From positions 5,414,170-5,478,169 of the forward strand of contig NC_021985.1 in assembly GCF_000444875.1 (NCBI RefSeq): 64,000 bases of DNA. The letters run 5' to 3'. A program made the translations under genes and the position numbers. The notes beneath the pieces are model-generated. The model worked only from the letters and a program-made list of their open reading frames with translations, was not told the origin of the DNA and did not search any database. This DNA is from Streptomyces collinus Tu 365 (GTDB lineage Bacteria; Actinomycetota; Actinomycetes; Streptomycetales; Streptomycetaceae). The number at the start of each line of letters is the position of its first letter. The stretch's first letter is position 1. Positions 36,812 through 53,417 of the stretch are shown piece by piece.

Positions 36812-37989
36812 TGACGACCAACACGATCGCGGTGACCGGCGCCGGCATCGGCGGCCTCGCCGCTGCCGCGGCCCTGCACCGGCGCGGCATCGACGTACAC
36901 GTCTACGAGCGCGGCGACAGCCTGCGCGAACAGGGCGTCGGCATGCACCTGGGGCCCAACGGCACCCGGCTGCTGCACCGGCTCGGCCTGGCCGACGAGC
37001 TGGAGCGGGTCGCGGTGCGCCCCGAGGCGCTGGAGGTGCGGGCCTTCCACGACGGCTCGCTGGTCACACGGCAGGACATGGGCGCGGCCTGGGAGCGGGC
37101 GTTCGGCGCCCCCTACCTCACCGTGCACCGCGGCGACCTGCACCGGATGCTCGCCGCCCTGCTGCCCGCCGCCCGGGTGCACACCGGGCGCGAACTGGTG
37201 GCGTACGAGGAGAGCCGCAAGGGCGTCACCCTGCGCTTCGCCGACGGCACCGCGACCCGGGCCTCGGCGCTGGTGGGCGCGGACGGCGTGCACTCGGTGG
37301 TGCGGCGCTCGCACACCGGGGACGAACGGCCGGTCTACTCGGGCAACAGCGCGCTGCGCGGCCTCGTGGACGCCGCCGACGTGCCCGGACTGGACCCGGC
37401 CGTGATGTACATGTTCGCCGGACCGGCGGCCCGGGTACTGGTGTACCCGGTCAGCGGGGGACGGCAGTTCACCTACGTCGTGGTCGCGCCGGCGCCCGAG
37501 GGGATCGCCGAGTCCTGGACCAGCACGGCCGGCCGCGCCGACCTCGACGCCGCGCTCGGCGGCTGGGCGCCGCAGGTGCGCGCGCTGGTCGGGGCGGCCC
37601 GAGAGGTACGGCGCTGGGCGCTGTACGACCGGGCCCCGCTGCGGCGCTGGAGCACCGCCCGCACCACGCTGCTGGGCGACGCGGCCCACCCGATGCTGCC
37701 GCACCACGGCCAGGGCGCCAACCAGGCCGTCGAGGACGGCGTCGCGCTCGCCGTCTGCCTCGCCGAGGCCGGACCCGGCGGCGACGGGATCGCCGCCGCG
37801 CTGGGCCGGTACGAGGCGGTGCGCCGGCCGCACACCACCCGGGTGCAGCTCGGTTCACGGGACGGGAAGGCCCCCGGCAAGGGCGTGCGGGAGCAGGCGG
37901 CCGACGTGTCCTGGATCCTCGCGCACGACGTCGAACGGAGCCTGTACGAGGACCCGTACGAGGAGGTGTCCGCGGACACCGCGGCCTGA
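36808..37989 (+). CDS. FAD-dependent aromatic hydroxylase-like monooxygenase
   Basis: 393 aa class A flavoprotein monooxygenase: GAGIGGLAAAAALHRRG (ADP-binding), LVGADGVHSVVR (DG motif) and TTLLGDAAHPMLPHHGQGANQAVEDGVALA (second FAD motif). The salicylate/4-hydroxybenzoate hydroxylase group is the closest match. Possible substrates are the (chloro)tryptophan ring, anthranilate, or the finished peptide; sequence does not decide. It overlaps the C-domain gene by 4 bp and is the last gene before a hairpin, so it closes the ACP operon. Confidence 0.88.
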   Translation: MMTTNTIAVTGAGIGGLAAAAALHRRGIDVHVYERGDSLREQGVGMHLGPNGTRLLHRLGLADELERVAVRPEALEVRAFHDGSLVTRQDMGAAWERAFGAPYLTVHRGDLHRMLAALLPAARVHTGRELVAYEESRKGVTLRFADGTATRASALVGADGVHSVVRRSHTGDERPVYSGNSALRGLVDAADVPGLDPAVMYMFAGPAARVLVYPVSGGRQFTYVVVAPAPEGIAESWTSTAGRADLDAALGGWAPQVRALVGAAREVRRWALYDRAPLRRWSTARTTLLGDAAHPMLPHHGQGANQAVEDGVALAVCLAEAGPGGDGIAAALGRYEAVRRPHTTRVQLGSRDGKAPGKGVREQAADVSWILAHDVERSLYEDPYEEVSADTAA

Positions 37990-38020
37990 CCGCGTTCCTG
38001 CCCGACCGCGTTCCCCCCGG

Positions 38021-38051
38021 GGCCCCCGACGCCGCACCGGCGTCGGGGGCC
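38021..38051. terminator. hairpin ending the ACP-to-monooxygenase operon
   Basis: Perfect arms GGCCCCCGACGCC and GGCGTCGGGGGCC around GCACC. It separates the PKS-type operon from the mbtH-NRPS promoter. Confidence 0.8.
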
Positions 38052-38133
38052 TCGTCGTGCCGTTCGCCGTGCCGTTCGCCGAGCCCTCGCTGCGCCCGGT
38101 TCCGAGGCGCGCGAGGGGGCGTACGCGCGGGCG

Positions 38134-38176
38134 TATAGAGGCCCGATACGTCACTGATAGCGCCGAGTTCAACCAT
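38134..38176 (+). promoter_or_regulatory. candidate SARP operator with three repeats, mbtH-NRPS promoter
   Basis: Three heptamers in perfect 11-bp register: TATAGAG (38134), GATACGT (38145) and GATAGCG (38156). Eight bp later AACCAT (38171-38176) fits NANNNT. Three or more tandem heptamers are known at strong SARP targets. The mbtH start lies 33 bp downstream. Confidence 0.7.
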
Positions 38177-38209
38177 GGGCCACACCTGACCGCACAGAAG
38201 GGACGTCCC

Positions 38210-38434
38210 ATGGCCGAACAGAAGACCGACGAGGCCGTGTACCGCGTGGTGCTCAACGACGAGGAGCAGTACTCGATCTGGTGGGCCGACCGTCCGCTGC
38301 CGGCCGGCTGGCACGCCGAGGGCACCGAGGGCTCCCGCGAGGACTGCCTGGCGCGGATCGACTCCGTGTGGACCGACATGCGCCCGCTGAGCCTGCGCCT
38401 GCGGATGGCGGAGACCGGCCCCACGGCGGCCTGA
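38210..38434 (+). CDS. MbtH-like protein
   Basis: 74 aa with the family signature LNDEEQYSIWWADRPLPAGWHAEG and the ARIDSVWTDMRPLSLR tail. MbtH proteins bind adenylation domains and are needed for their folding or activity. It is the first gene of the NRPS transcript, 156 bp before NRPS1. The gap holds a C-rich CGCACACC-like tract but no gene. Confidence 0.95.
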   Translation: MAEQKTDEAVYRVVLNDEEQYSIWWADRPLPAGWHAEGTEGSREDCLARIDSVWTDMRPLSLRLRMAETGPTAA

Positions 38435-38590
38435 TCCGGCCGCACTCCCCGCACACCGCACCCCCGCACACCGCCCCCCCCGCACACCGCACCACCCCGC
38501 ACAGCCCCCGCACCCCGCCCCCGATGCCACCCCGGGTGCCCGGCCCCCCAACCGACCGCCGATCCGGAAGATCCCGATGGAGGAGAGATC

Positions 38591-41500
38591 GTGAACGAGC
38601 CTGCGAAGTCGGGACGCGTCCCCGGCCGTCTGCTGCTCCCCGCGCTGTTCACGGCCCAGGCCGGGCGCACCCCCGACGCGCCCGCCCTGGTGCGCGCCGA
38701 CGGCAGCGCCGTCCGTTACGCCGAGCTGGCCGAGCTGGCCGGGCGCATCGCCGCCCGGCTGCGCGCGGCTGGGGTGCGGCCCGGCGACTTCGTCGGGGTG
38801 TGCCTGCGGCGCGGGCCCGAGCTGGTCGCCGCGTTCCTCGGGGTGTGGCAGGCGGGCGGCGCCTATGTGCCGCTGGACCCGCAGCACCCGGCGGCCCGGC
38901 TCGAAGCCGTGCTGGAGGACACCGCGCACCCCGTGGTGCTCACCGAGCGGGCCACCGAGGACCGGCTGCCCGGCACCGCCCGGCACCGCATCACCGTGGA
39001 GTCCGTGGACCGCGAAGGGCCGTACGAGGAGGTCGGGTTCGCCGCCGACGGCGACCGCCTCGCCTACGTCCTGCACACCTCCGGCTCCACCGGCCGCCCC
39101 AAGGGCGTCCTGGTGCCGCACGGCGGCATCGCCAACCGGGTGCGCTGGCTGGCCCACCGCCACGGTCTGGACGCCGGCGACCGCATGCTGCTCAAGACCA
39201 CGGTCGGCTTCGACGCGGCCGGACTCGAACTGTTCGCCCCGCTGATCTCGGGCGGCGCGGTCGTGCTGGCCCCCGAGGGCGCCGAGCGCGACCCGGCGGC
39301 CCTGCTGCGCACCGCGGCCGACCGGGGAGTGACGGTTCTGCAGGGCGTGCCCTCGCTGTACCGGCGGCTCGTCGAGGAACCGGGCTGGGAGCGGGCCGGC
39401 GGCCTGCGCCTGCTGTTCAGCGCGGGCGAGCCGCTGCACGCCGAACTGTGCCGGGCGCTCGCCGAGCGCGCCCCCGGCGCCGAGATCTGGAACACCTACG
39501 GGCCCACCGAGGCGTCCGTCGACATCACCGAGCACCGCTGGAACCCCGCCCAGGACACCGGCGCGGTGCCGATCGGGCGCCCCATCGGCAACATGCGGGT
39601 GGTCGTGCTGGACGCGGCGGGCCGCCCCGCCCCGGTCGGCGTCCCCGGCGAACTGCACGCCGGCGGTGTCGGGCTCGCCCTCGGCTACCTGGGCCGCCCC
39701 GGCCAGAGCGCCGAGCGCTTCGTGCCCGACCCGCACCGCCCCGGCGAACGCCTCTACCGCACCGGCGACCGGGTGCGCTGGCGGGCCGACGGCACCCTGG
39801 AGTACCTCGGCCGCCTCGACCACCAGGTCAAGGTCAACGGCGTGCGCATCGAGCCCGGCGAGGTCGAGGCCGCGCTCGCCGCCCACCCCTGGGTACGGGC
39901 CGCCGTCGCCGCCGCCGTACCGGACGGCAGCGGCGGGTACCGCCTCGTCGCCTGGGTGCAGTCCCGCGGCGAGGCGCTGCGCCCGCAGGAACTGCGCGCC
40001 TTCCTGCGCGGCGCGCTGCCCGACCCGCTGGTGCCGACCGCCTACGTCCCGGTCACCGAGTTCCCGCTGACCCCCAACGGCAAGATCGACCGGTCCGCGC
40101 TGCCCGACCCCGCCGACGCCTGCGCCGACACCGCGCACGTGCCCGTGCGCACCCCCGCCGAGCGCGCGGTGGCCGAGGAGTGGGCGCGGCTGACCGGCAC
40201 CCCGGCCGACGAGATCGGCGCCCTGCACGACTTCTTCCAGCTCGGTGGCTCCTCGCTGATGCTCAACAAGCTCGCCGCCGGCCTGTCCCAGGCCGCGGGC
40301 CGCACCATCCCGGCGACCGCCCTGCTCACCGCCACCACCGTGGAGCAGCAGGCCGACCTGCTCGGCGCACGCGCCGCGGCCACCGCACCGCCCGCCGACG
40401 AGCCCGTGGGCCCGGTGCCGCGGGACCCGCGCGGACTGCCCCTGTCCCCGGGCCAGCAGGGCATGTGGCTGCTGGACCGGCTGCGCCCGGGCAGCGCCGA
40501 GTGGAACGCGCCGGTCTTCCTCACGCTGCCCGCCGTCTACACCGACGCCACCCTGCGCGGCGCCCTGACCGCGCTCGCCGAGCGGCACGAGATCCTGCGC
40601 ACCCGCTACGCCCTGCGGGGCGCCGAGCCGGTGCAGATCACCGACCTGCCCGCCGAGTGGGAGCTGCGCACCGCGCGCGCCGACACCGCCGCGGAGCTGA
40701 ACGCCCTGGTCGCCGAGGAGTTCGCGCTCCCCTTCGACCTGGCGTACGGGCCGGTGCGCCGGGCCCTCGCGGTCCGTGGGCGCGGCACCCTCACCCTCGT
40801 CCTGAGCATCCACCACATCGCCTGCGACGGCTGGACCTCCGTCGTCCTCGAACGCGACCTCGGAGCGCTCGCCGAGGCCGTCCACACCGGCACCGACGCC
40901 CGGCTGCCCGAGCTGCCCGTGCAGTACGCCGACCACGCCGCGCACCGGCGCCGCCGGCTCACCGACGCGTTCGTGGCGACCGAACTGGAGTACTGGAAGC
41001 GCAAGCTGGCCGGCCTCGTGCCGGTCGAGCTGCCCGCCGACCGGCCCCGCCCCGCCACCCGCGACGCGGCCGGTGCCGCCCACGTGTTCACGGTGCCCGC
41101 CCCGCTCGCCGAGCGGGCCGCCGCCCTCGGCCGCAGCTGCGGGGCCACCCTGCAGCAGACGCTGCTCACCGCCTTCGCCGCGCTGGTCGCCCGGTTCACC
41201 GGAAGCTGGGACGTCCCGGTCGGGGTGCCCGTCGCCGGCCGCTCCGGCGCCGAGGTCACGGACGTGGCGGGCTACTTCCTCAACACGCTGGTGCTGCGCT
41301 GCGACGCGGGCCCCGGCACGCCGTTCCGGGACGCGCTGGTCCGGGTCCGGGACACCGCCCGCGAGGCGTTCGCCCACCAGGAACTGCCCTTCGACCGGCT
41401 CGTGGAGGAGCTGGACGACACCCGCGACCCGGCCCGCACCCCGCTGTACCAGGTGATGTTCGACGTGCACGAGGAGGGCCGCACCGGCACCGCGGTCGGC

Positions 41501-43623
41501 GCCGCCGACGCGGACGCCTTCCGCGGCGCCTGGCGCACCGCCCGCACCGACCTCACCCTGGTGCTCCAGCGCCAGGCCGACGGCTCCCTGCTCGGCCTCG
41601 CCGAGTACGCCACCTCGCTGTTCGACACGGCCACCGTCGAGCGCCTGACCGCCTGCTGGGTCCGGCTGCTGGAGTCGGTCACCGACGACCCGGCCCGGCG
41701 CCTGGAAGAGGCCGACATCCTGCCCGCGGCGCTGCGCGCCGACCTGGTGGCCAGCGGCCTGGGCAGGCCGGAACCCGGCACCGGCACGGGCGCCGGCGCC
41801 CCCGAGGACACGACCGTGCACGCCGCGATCGCGGCCGTCGCCCGCCGCGCACCCGACGACACCGCCCTGGTCTGCGGCGACGAGACCTGGAGCTACGCCC
41901 GCCTGGAGCGCCGCGCCGGGCAGTTCGCCGCCCGGCTGCGCGGCCTCGGCGCCGGCCCCGGCGCGGTCGTCGCCGTCCAGCTCGGCCGCGGCCCCGACCT
42001 GCTCGCCGCGTTCCTGGGCGTCTGGAAGGCGGGCGCCGCCTACGTGCCCCTGGACCCGGCCGCGCCCGTCGAGCGCAGCACCCATGTGCTGGCCGACTCC
42101 GGCGCGCTGGCCCTGGTCACCGACGACGCGGGCGCCGAGCGCCTCTCCGGCCGGTTCTCCGGCGCCGTGCTCACCACCGGCTTCGCCGAGGACCCGGCCG
42201 GGACCGCGCCCGCGCCGCAGGCGCACGACGACCCCGACCGCCTCGCCTACGTGATGTACACCTCGGGCTCCACCGGCCGCCCCAAGGGCGTCGCGGTCGC
42301 CCACCGCTCGCTGCTCGCCATGCTGCGCGCCTCCCAGGCCCACCTCGACTTCGGGCAGGGGCCGGACGACGCCTGGCTGGCGCTCGCGCAGGTCACCTTC
42401 GACATCTCCTGCACCGAGCTGTTCATGCCGCTGGTGGCCGGCGGCCGGGTCGTGCTGGCCCGGGAGAGCGAGCAGCGGGACCACGCCGCGCAGCTGCGGC
42501 TGATGGACCTGCACGAGGTCAGCCACCTCCAGGTGGCCCCGCCGCACTGGCAGATGCTCATCGACGCGGGCCTCGGCCACCGCCCGGTGGTCGGCCAGAC
42601 CGGCGGCGAGCCCTGCCCGCCGGTGCTCGCCCGCGACCTGTCCCGCCGCCTGATGCGGTTCATCAACGAGTACGGGCTCACCGAGACCACCATCGCCGCG
42701 ACCCGCTGGGACGCCGACGACACGGCCGGCGCGGTACCGGTCGGCCACCCCTACCCGCACGTCACCGCACGCGTCCTCGACGAGCGGCTGCGGCCCGTGC
42801 CGTACGGCGTCACCGGCGAGCTGTGCGTCGGCGGCAGCGGGCTCGCCGTCGGCTACCACGGCAGGCCCGGCCAGACCGCCGCCGCGTTCGTGCCCGACCC
42901 GTACGGCGCCCCGGGCGCCCGGCTCTACCGCACCGGCGACCGGGCCCGGATGCGGCCCGACGGCACCCTGGAGTTCGCCGGCCGAGCCGACGGCCAGGTC
43001 AAGATCCGCGGCCGCCGGGTGGAGACCGGCGAGGTGCAGGCGGTGCTCACCGAGCACCCCGCGGTCGGCCAGGCCTTCGTCACCGTCCACACCGGCGGCT
43101 CCGAGGCAGCGCTGGTCGGCTACTTCACCCCCGCCGAGGGCACCGGCGGCCCCGCCGAGAGCGAGCTGCTCGACCACTGCGCCGTACGGCTGCCCGACTA
43201 CATGCTGCCCGCGCTGCTGGTCCGCCTCGAACGGCTGCCGCTCACCCGCCACAACAAGGTCGACACCGCCGCGCTGCCCGTGCCGGACCTGGCCGCCGCC
43301 CTCGCCGACGAGCCCTACACCGCGCCCGAGGGCCCGGTGGAGGAGGCGCTGGCCGAGATCTGGGCCGAGGAGCTGTACGGGCCCGGCGCCACCCGCCGGG
43401 TCGGCGCCCGCCAGGGCTTCTTCCGGATCGGCGGCAACTCCGTGAAGGCGGCCCGGGTGATCGCCCGGATCCTGGAGGAGTTCGACGTGGAGCTGCCGCT
43501 GCGGGCCGTGTTCGAGCGGCCCACCGTGCAGGGCCTCGCCACCGCCGTCGAGGACGCCGTACGTGCCGAGATCGAATCGCTCACCGAGGCCGAACTGGCC
43601 CACGCCCACCGGGAGTACCAGCC

Positions 43624-43627
<4 letters not shown>
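38591..43627 (+). CDS. NRPS1: A-T-C-A-T
   Basis: 1678 aa from a GTG with AGGAGAG upstream. Domains: A1 15-510 (LHTSGSTGRPKG, YGPTE), T1 Ser about 555 (LGGSS), C 617-1050 with intact HHIACDG at 741, A2 1075-1570 (MYTSGSTGRPKG), T2 Ser about 1617 (IGGNS). My hand-read pocket codes are DALQFATVDK for A1 (final VDK as in Ser- and diamino acid-type domains) and DITQQGEIAK for A2 (no close match known to me). There is no leading C domain and no epimerase, and the acidic tail EIESLTEAELAHAHRE looks like a docking end. It overlaps NRPS2 by 4 bp. A1 taking diaminopropionate is an inference. Confidence 0.94.
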
Positions 43628-50115
<6,488 letters not shown>

Positions 50116-50120
50116 CCACC

Positions 50121-51089
50121 ATGGACGTCCGCACGGACGGGCGCCGCGTGCGCCACCTCGTCTCCATCGACGACCTCACCGACCCGGAACTGCACGACGT
50201 CGTACGGCGCGGCGCCGAGTTCTCCGCCGGGATCGCCGGCCCGGCCCGCCCCCTGGACGGCCTGGTCGCCGGCGTCTACTTCGCCAAGACCTCCACCCGC
50301 ACCCGCACCGCGTTCTCCTCGGGCGCGCTGCGGCTCGGCGCCTCCCTCATCGCCTACGGCCCCGGCGACCTCCAGCTCAACACCGGGGAGACCACCGAGG
50401 ACACCGGCCGGGTGCTCTCCGGCATGCTCGACGTCCTCGTCGCCCGCACCGCCGGACCGGAGGCCGAGCTGCGCGGCTGGGCGAGCCAGCACCGCATGGC
50501 GGTGGTCAACGCCATGAGCGCCCAGGAGCACCCCACCCAGGCGCTCACCGACCTGACCACGCTGCTGCGGCACTTCGGCCGCATCGAGGGCCTGCGCGTG
50601 CTGTACGTCGGCGAGGGCAACAACACCGCCGCCGCGCTCGCCCTCGCCCTCGCCCGGTACCCGGCGGCCGACCTGGAACTGCGCACCCCGCCCGGCTACG
50701 GCCTCGACCCCGGCGTCCTGGAGCGGGCCCGCGCCCACGCCGCCCGCACCGGCGCGCGGATCACCGAACGACACGACATGGCGGCGCTCGACGGGTCGTA
50801 CGACGTCGTCTACACCACCCGCTGGCAGACCACCGGCACCAGCAAGCCGGACCCCGACTGGCGGGAGATCTTCGCCCCGTTCCAGGTCACCCGCGACCTG
50901 TGGCGCACCAGCCCGCGCGCCGTCTTCATGCACGACCTGCCCGCGCACCGCGGCGAGGAGGTCACCGCCGAGATCCTGGACGGCCCGATGAGCATCGCCT
51001 TCGCCCAGGCCACCAACAAGATGCACAGCGCCATGGCCGTCCTGGAGCACGTCCACACCCCGGCACTGGTGCCGCTGGCCGTCCGATGA
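50121..51089 (+). CDS. ornithine carbamoyltransferase homologue with altered amine-site motif
   Basis: 322 aa. The carbamoyl-phosphate motif KTSTRTRTAF and HPTQAL are intact, so carbamoyl transfer is likely. The amine-binding motif, HCLP in ornithine enzymes, reads HDLPAHRGEEV with Asp 272 in place of Cys. This points to another acceptor. With a diaminopropionate synthase in the same cluster, 2,3-diaminopropionate to 3-ureidoalanine is the best guess; viomycin and capreomycin clusters also contain a related carbamoyltransferase. It follows NRPS2 by 5 bp and overlaps the transporter by 4 bp. Confidence 0.88.
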   Translation: MDVRTDGRRVRHLVSIDDLTDPELHDVVRRGAEFSAGIAGPARPLDGLVAGVYFAKTSTRTRTAFSSGALRLGASLIAYGPGDLQLNTGETTEDTGRVLSGMLDVLVARTAGPEAELRGWASQHRMAVVNAMSAQEHPTQALTDLTTLLRHFGRIEGLRVLYVGEGNNTAAALALALARYPAADLELRTPPGYGLDPGVLERARAHAARTGARITERHDMAALDGSYDVVYTTRWQTTGTSKPDPDWREIFAPFQVTRDLWRTSPRAVFMHDLPAHRGEEVTAEILDGPMSIAFAQATNKMHSAMAVLEHVHTPALVPLAVR

Positions 51090-52435
51090 GCGGCACGGCA
51101 CGGCGGACCGCCGCCGACCCGGCGGAGGTGCCGTGGCTCATGGCCGAGGAGGAACGGGCGACGGAAGGGCGGGACACCGTGACGGTTCTCGACGACAGGC
51201 CGGCCGCACCCGAGGTCCCGCCGCTGCGCCGCAACCGGGACTTCCGGCTGCTGTGGGGCGGCGCCGGGCTCTCCCTGCTGGCCGGCCGGGCCACGGCCGT
51301 GGCCTACCCGCTGACCGTGCTGTGGGCCACCGGCTCACCGGGCGACGCCGGTCTCGTCGGCACCGCCCTGCTGCTGCCCCAGCTCGTGATGCAGCTCCCG
51401 GGCGGCGCCCTCGTGGACCGCTGGGACCGGCGGCGGGTCATGGTGGCCGCCGGGCTGGGCCAGACGCTCGTCGCGGGACTGGTGGTGGCGCTGCTGGTCA
51501 GCGGACACACCTGGCTGTGGGCGCTGCTGATCGCCGCGTTCGCCGAGGGCGCGCTCGGGGTGCTGCACCAGCTCGCCGAGCGGGCCGCCGTACCCAGCGT
51601 GGTCCCCGCCGAGCAGCTGCCGGCCGCGCTCACCGGCAACGAGGCCCGCACCCGCGGCGCCGCCATCGCCGGGCAGCCGCTGGGCAGCGGACTGGTGGGA
51701 CTGGCCGCGGCCCTGCCGTACGCGGCCGCCGCCGTCGCCCAACTGGCCTCCGTGCTCTGTCTCTTCGGCATCAAGGGGAAGCTCCAGCAGCAGCGGGCCG
51801 CACCGCCCGCCCGGCTCGGCACCGAGATCCGCGAGGGCCTGGTCTGGATGTGGCGGCAGCCCTTCCTGCGGGCCGTGATGACAGCGGTCGCCGTCACCAA
51901 CGTGCTCTTCCAGGGCCTCAACCTGGCCGTCATGTCCGGCATCCAGGACAACCACGGCACCCAGTTCGAGGTCGGCCTGGTGCTCTCGCTGAGCGGCGCC
52001 GGGGGACTGGTCGGCGCCCTCACCGGCGGCTGGTGGCAGCGCCGGCTGCGACTGCGCACCCTGGTCCTCGGCGGCCTGCTCGCCTGGACGGCGCTGATGG
52101 CCCCGGTCGCCGCCGCCCTGCACACCCCCGTCCTGCTCGGCGCGCTCTTCGCGGCCAGCGGCTACGTCGGCGGCGTCTTCAACGTGGCGGGCGGTGTGCT
52201 GCTGGTGCGGGCCGCCCCCGACCGGATGCGCGGCCGCGCCAACTCCCTCGCCAACCTGGTCGGTTCGGGCGCCATGGCGGCCGGACCGGTCGCCGCCGGC
52301 TTCCTGCTGGAGGCCACCGGGGCGGTCCGCTCGGTGCTGGCGCTCAGCGCCGTCATGGCCCTCACGGCCCTGTGCGCCCTGCTCTCGCCCGGCCTGCGCA
52401 AGGCCCCCTACCCCGAGTCCGAAAGCCCGGCCTGA
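51086..52435 (+). CDS. MFS transporter (enterobactin exporter-like)
   Basis: 449 aa. A cytoplasmic N-terminus of about 50 residues is followed by 10-12 transmembrane segments. GGALVDRWDRRRVMVAAG is the MFS loop 2-3 motif. The layout, including DRMRGRANSLANLVGSGAMAAGP, is that of EntS/MFS_3 exporters found beside peptide and siderophore clusters. It probably exports the product or a precursor. ATG overlap with the preceding gene shows translational coupling. Confidence 0.9.
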   Translation: MSGTARRTAADPAEVPWLMAEEERATEGRDTVTVLDDRPAAPEVPPLRRNRDFRLLWGGAGLSLLAGRATAVAYPLTVLWATGSPGDAGLVGTALLLPQLVMQLPGGALVDRWDRRRVMVAAGLGQTLVAGLVVALLVSGHTWLWALLIAAFAEGALGVLHQLAERAAVPSVVPAEQLPAALTGNEARTRGAAIAGQPLGSGLVGLAAALPYAAAAVAQLASVLCLFGIKGKLQQQRAAPPARLGTEIREGLVWMWRQPFLRAVMTAVAVTNVLFQGLNLAVMSGIQDNHGTQFEVGLVLSLSGAGGLVGALTGGWWQRRLRLRTLVLGGLLAWTALMAPVAAALHTPVLLGALFAASGYVGGVFNVAGGVLLVRAAPDRMRGRANSLANLVGSGAMAAGPVAAGFLLEATGAVRSVLALSAVMALTALCALLSPGLRKAPYPESESPA

Positions 52436-52450
52436 CCTGCCGCTTCCCGG

Positions 52451-52482
52451 TATAGGCCGCCCATAGGGCGGCACCGGAGAGT
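52451..52482 (+). promoter_or_regulatory. candidate SARP operator and promoter of the Tat-protein/Ebo operon
   Basis: TATAGGC (52451-52457) and CATAGGG (52462-52468), period 11 bp, then 8 bp, then GAGAGT (52477-52482). The leader to the ATG at 52583 would be about 95 nt. This site links the Ebo operon to the NRPS regulon. Confidence 0.62.
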
Positions 52483-52582
52483 CGTAACCAGGAAAGGCTG
52501 CGCCCCTCCCGGAACGCACCGTTCCCCCCGATTCCCGTTCGTCCGTGACCCCCCGATCCACAGCAGATCGTAAGGAGAACCC

Positions 52583-53374
52583 ATGTCGCTCAACACGATG
52601 GACCGGAGGGGTGCGCTGCGGGCCGCCCTCGGCGTGGCCGGCGCGGCCGCCGCGGCGACCCTGATCGGCGCGGCCCCGGCCGCGGCCCGGCCCGGTCGCT
52701 GCCACCCCACCCTGCCGGACGTGCCGGGCATGGTCGGCGACCGCTGGGCCAACGAGTTCTGGTACCAGTACGACGAGATGTCCTACTACACCCCCTCGCA
52801 GGAGATGAAGGACGCCGTCGCCGCCATCACCACCCCGTTCGGCGGTTTCACCAAGACCTACGACGCCTGGTCCGCCACCCGACAGGGCGGCCGCTACCCG
52901 CGCAGCTTCCTCGAACTCATCCAGCCCAACAAGGACGCCTTCGAGGTCCTCTCGCGCAACCAGCGCGCCGTCTACGACACGTACTACGGCCGCGACCCGC
53001 ACGGACTCGTCTTCGCCTTCCAGGAGTTCGGCCAAGGCGTCCTGTTCGACCCGCGCCGCCCGGACGGCCAGAAGGTCCACATGATGAACTACACGCCGCC
53101 GGAGCCCACGCACGCCTACCACCGCTGGCACCCCTTCCTCGCCGGGTTCGTGCTGCTCGGCATCGAGCCCCGCTGGTGGACCCACGTCAACCGGCTCGCG
53201 GGCGTCGCCTGGGAGCTGCAGTCGCTGGCCCAGCCGATCACGGACCTCGACCACAACCCGCACCTGCCCCGGCACACCGTCCGGCACATCACCGCCAAGT
53301 GGCTGCGCCGCGACCGTGCCGAGCTGGACGCGGCGTTCGACGTCTCCCCGTTCCCGGCCGACCTCGGCAAGTAG
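52583..53374 (+). CDS. Tat-exported protein of unknown function
   Basis: 263 aa. MDRRGALRAALGVAGAAAAATLIGAAPAAARP is a clear Tat signal (RRxALR, long hydrophobic core, cleavage near residue 38). The mature part of about 225 residues is rich in Trp, Tyr and His: ANEFWYQYDEMSYY, AYHRWHPF, EPRWWTHVNRL, DLDHNPHLPRHTVRHITAKW. Many conserved-looking His residues suggest metal or cofactor binding, and Tat export implies folding before transport. I know no family for it. It is the first gene after an operator and directly precedes the Ebo genes, so it may be an enzyme acting outside the membrane on an Ebo-transported intermediate. Confidence 0.85.
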   Translation: MSLNTMDRRGALRAALGVAGAAAAATLIGAAPAAARPGRCHPTLPDVPGMVGDRWANEFWYQYDEMSYYTPSQEMKDAVAAITTPFGGFTKTYDAWSATRQGGRYPRSFLELIQPNKDAFEVLSRNQRAVYDTYYGRDPHGLVFAFQEFGQGVLFDPRRPDGQKVHMMNYTPPEPTHAYHRWHPFLAGFVLLGIEPRWWTHVNRLAGVAWELQSLAQPITDLDHNPHLPRHTVRHITAKWLRRDRAELDAAFDVSPFPADLGK

Positions 53375-53417
53375 CCCCCGACCCCGTACGGCACCACCAG
53401 CTGGAGGCTGGATCACC

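Noticed and set aside
38281..43623. Continuous plus-strand frame running upstream of NRPS2, open for over 5 kb
   Set aside because: It is the out-of-frame shadow of NRPS1 (Arg/Pro-rich, no domains). The real NRPS2 starts at 43624 with a coupled GTGA.
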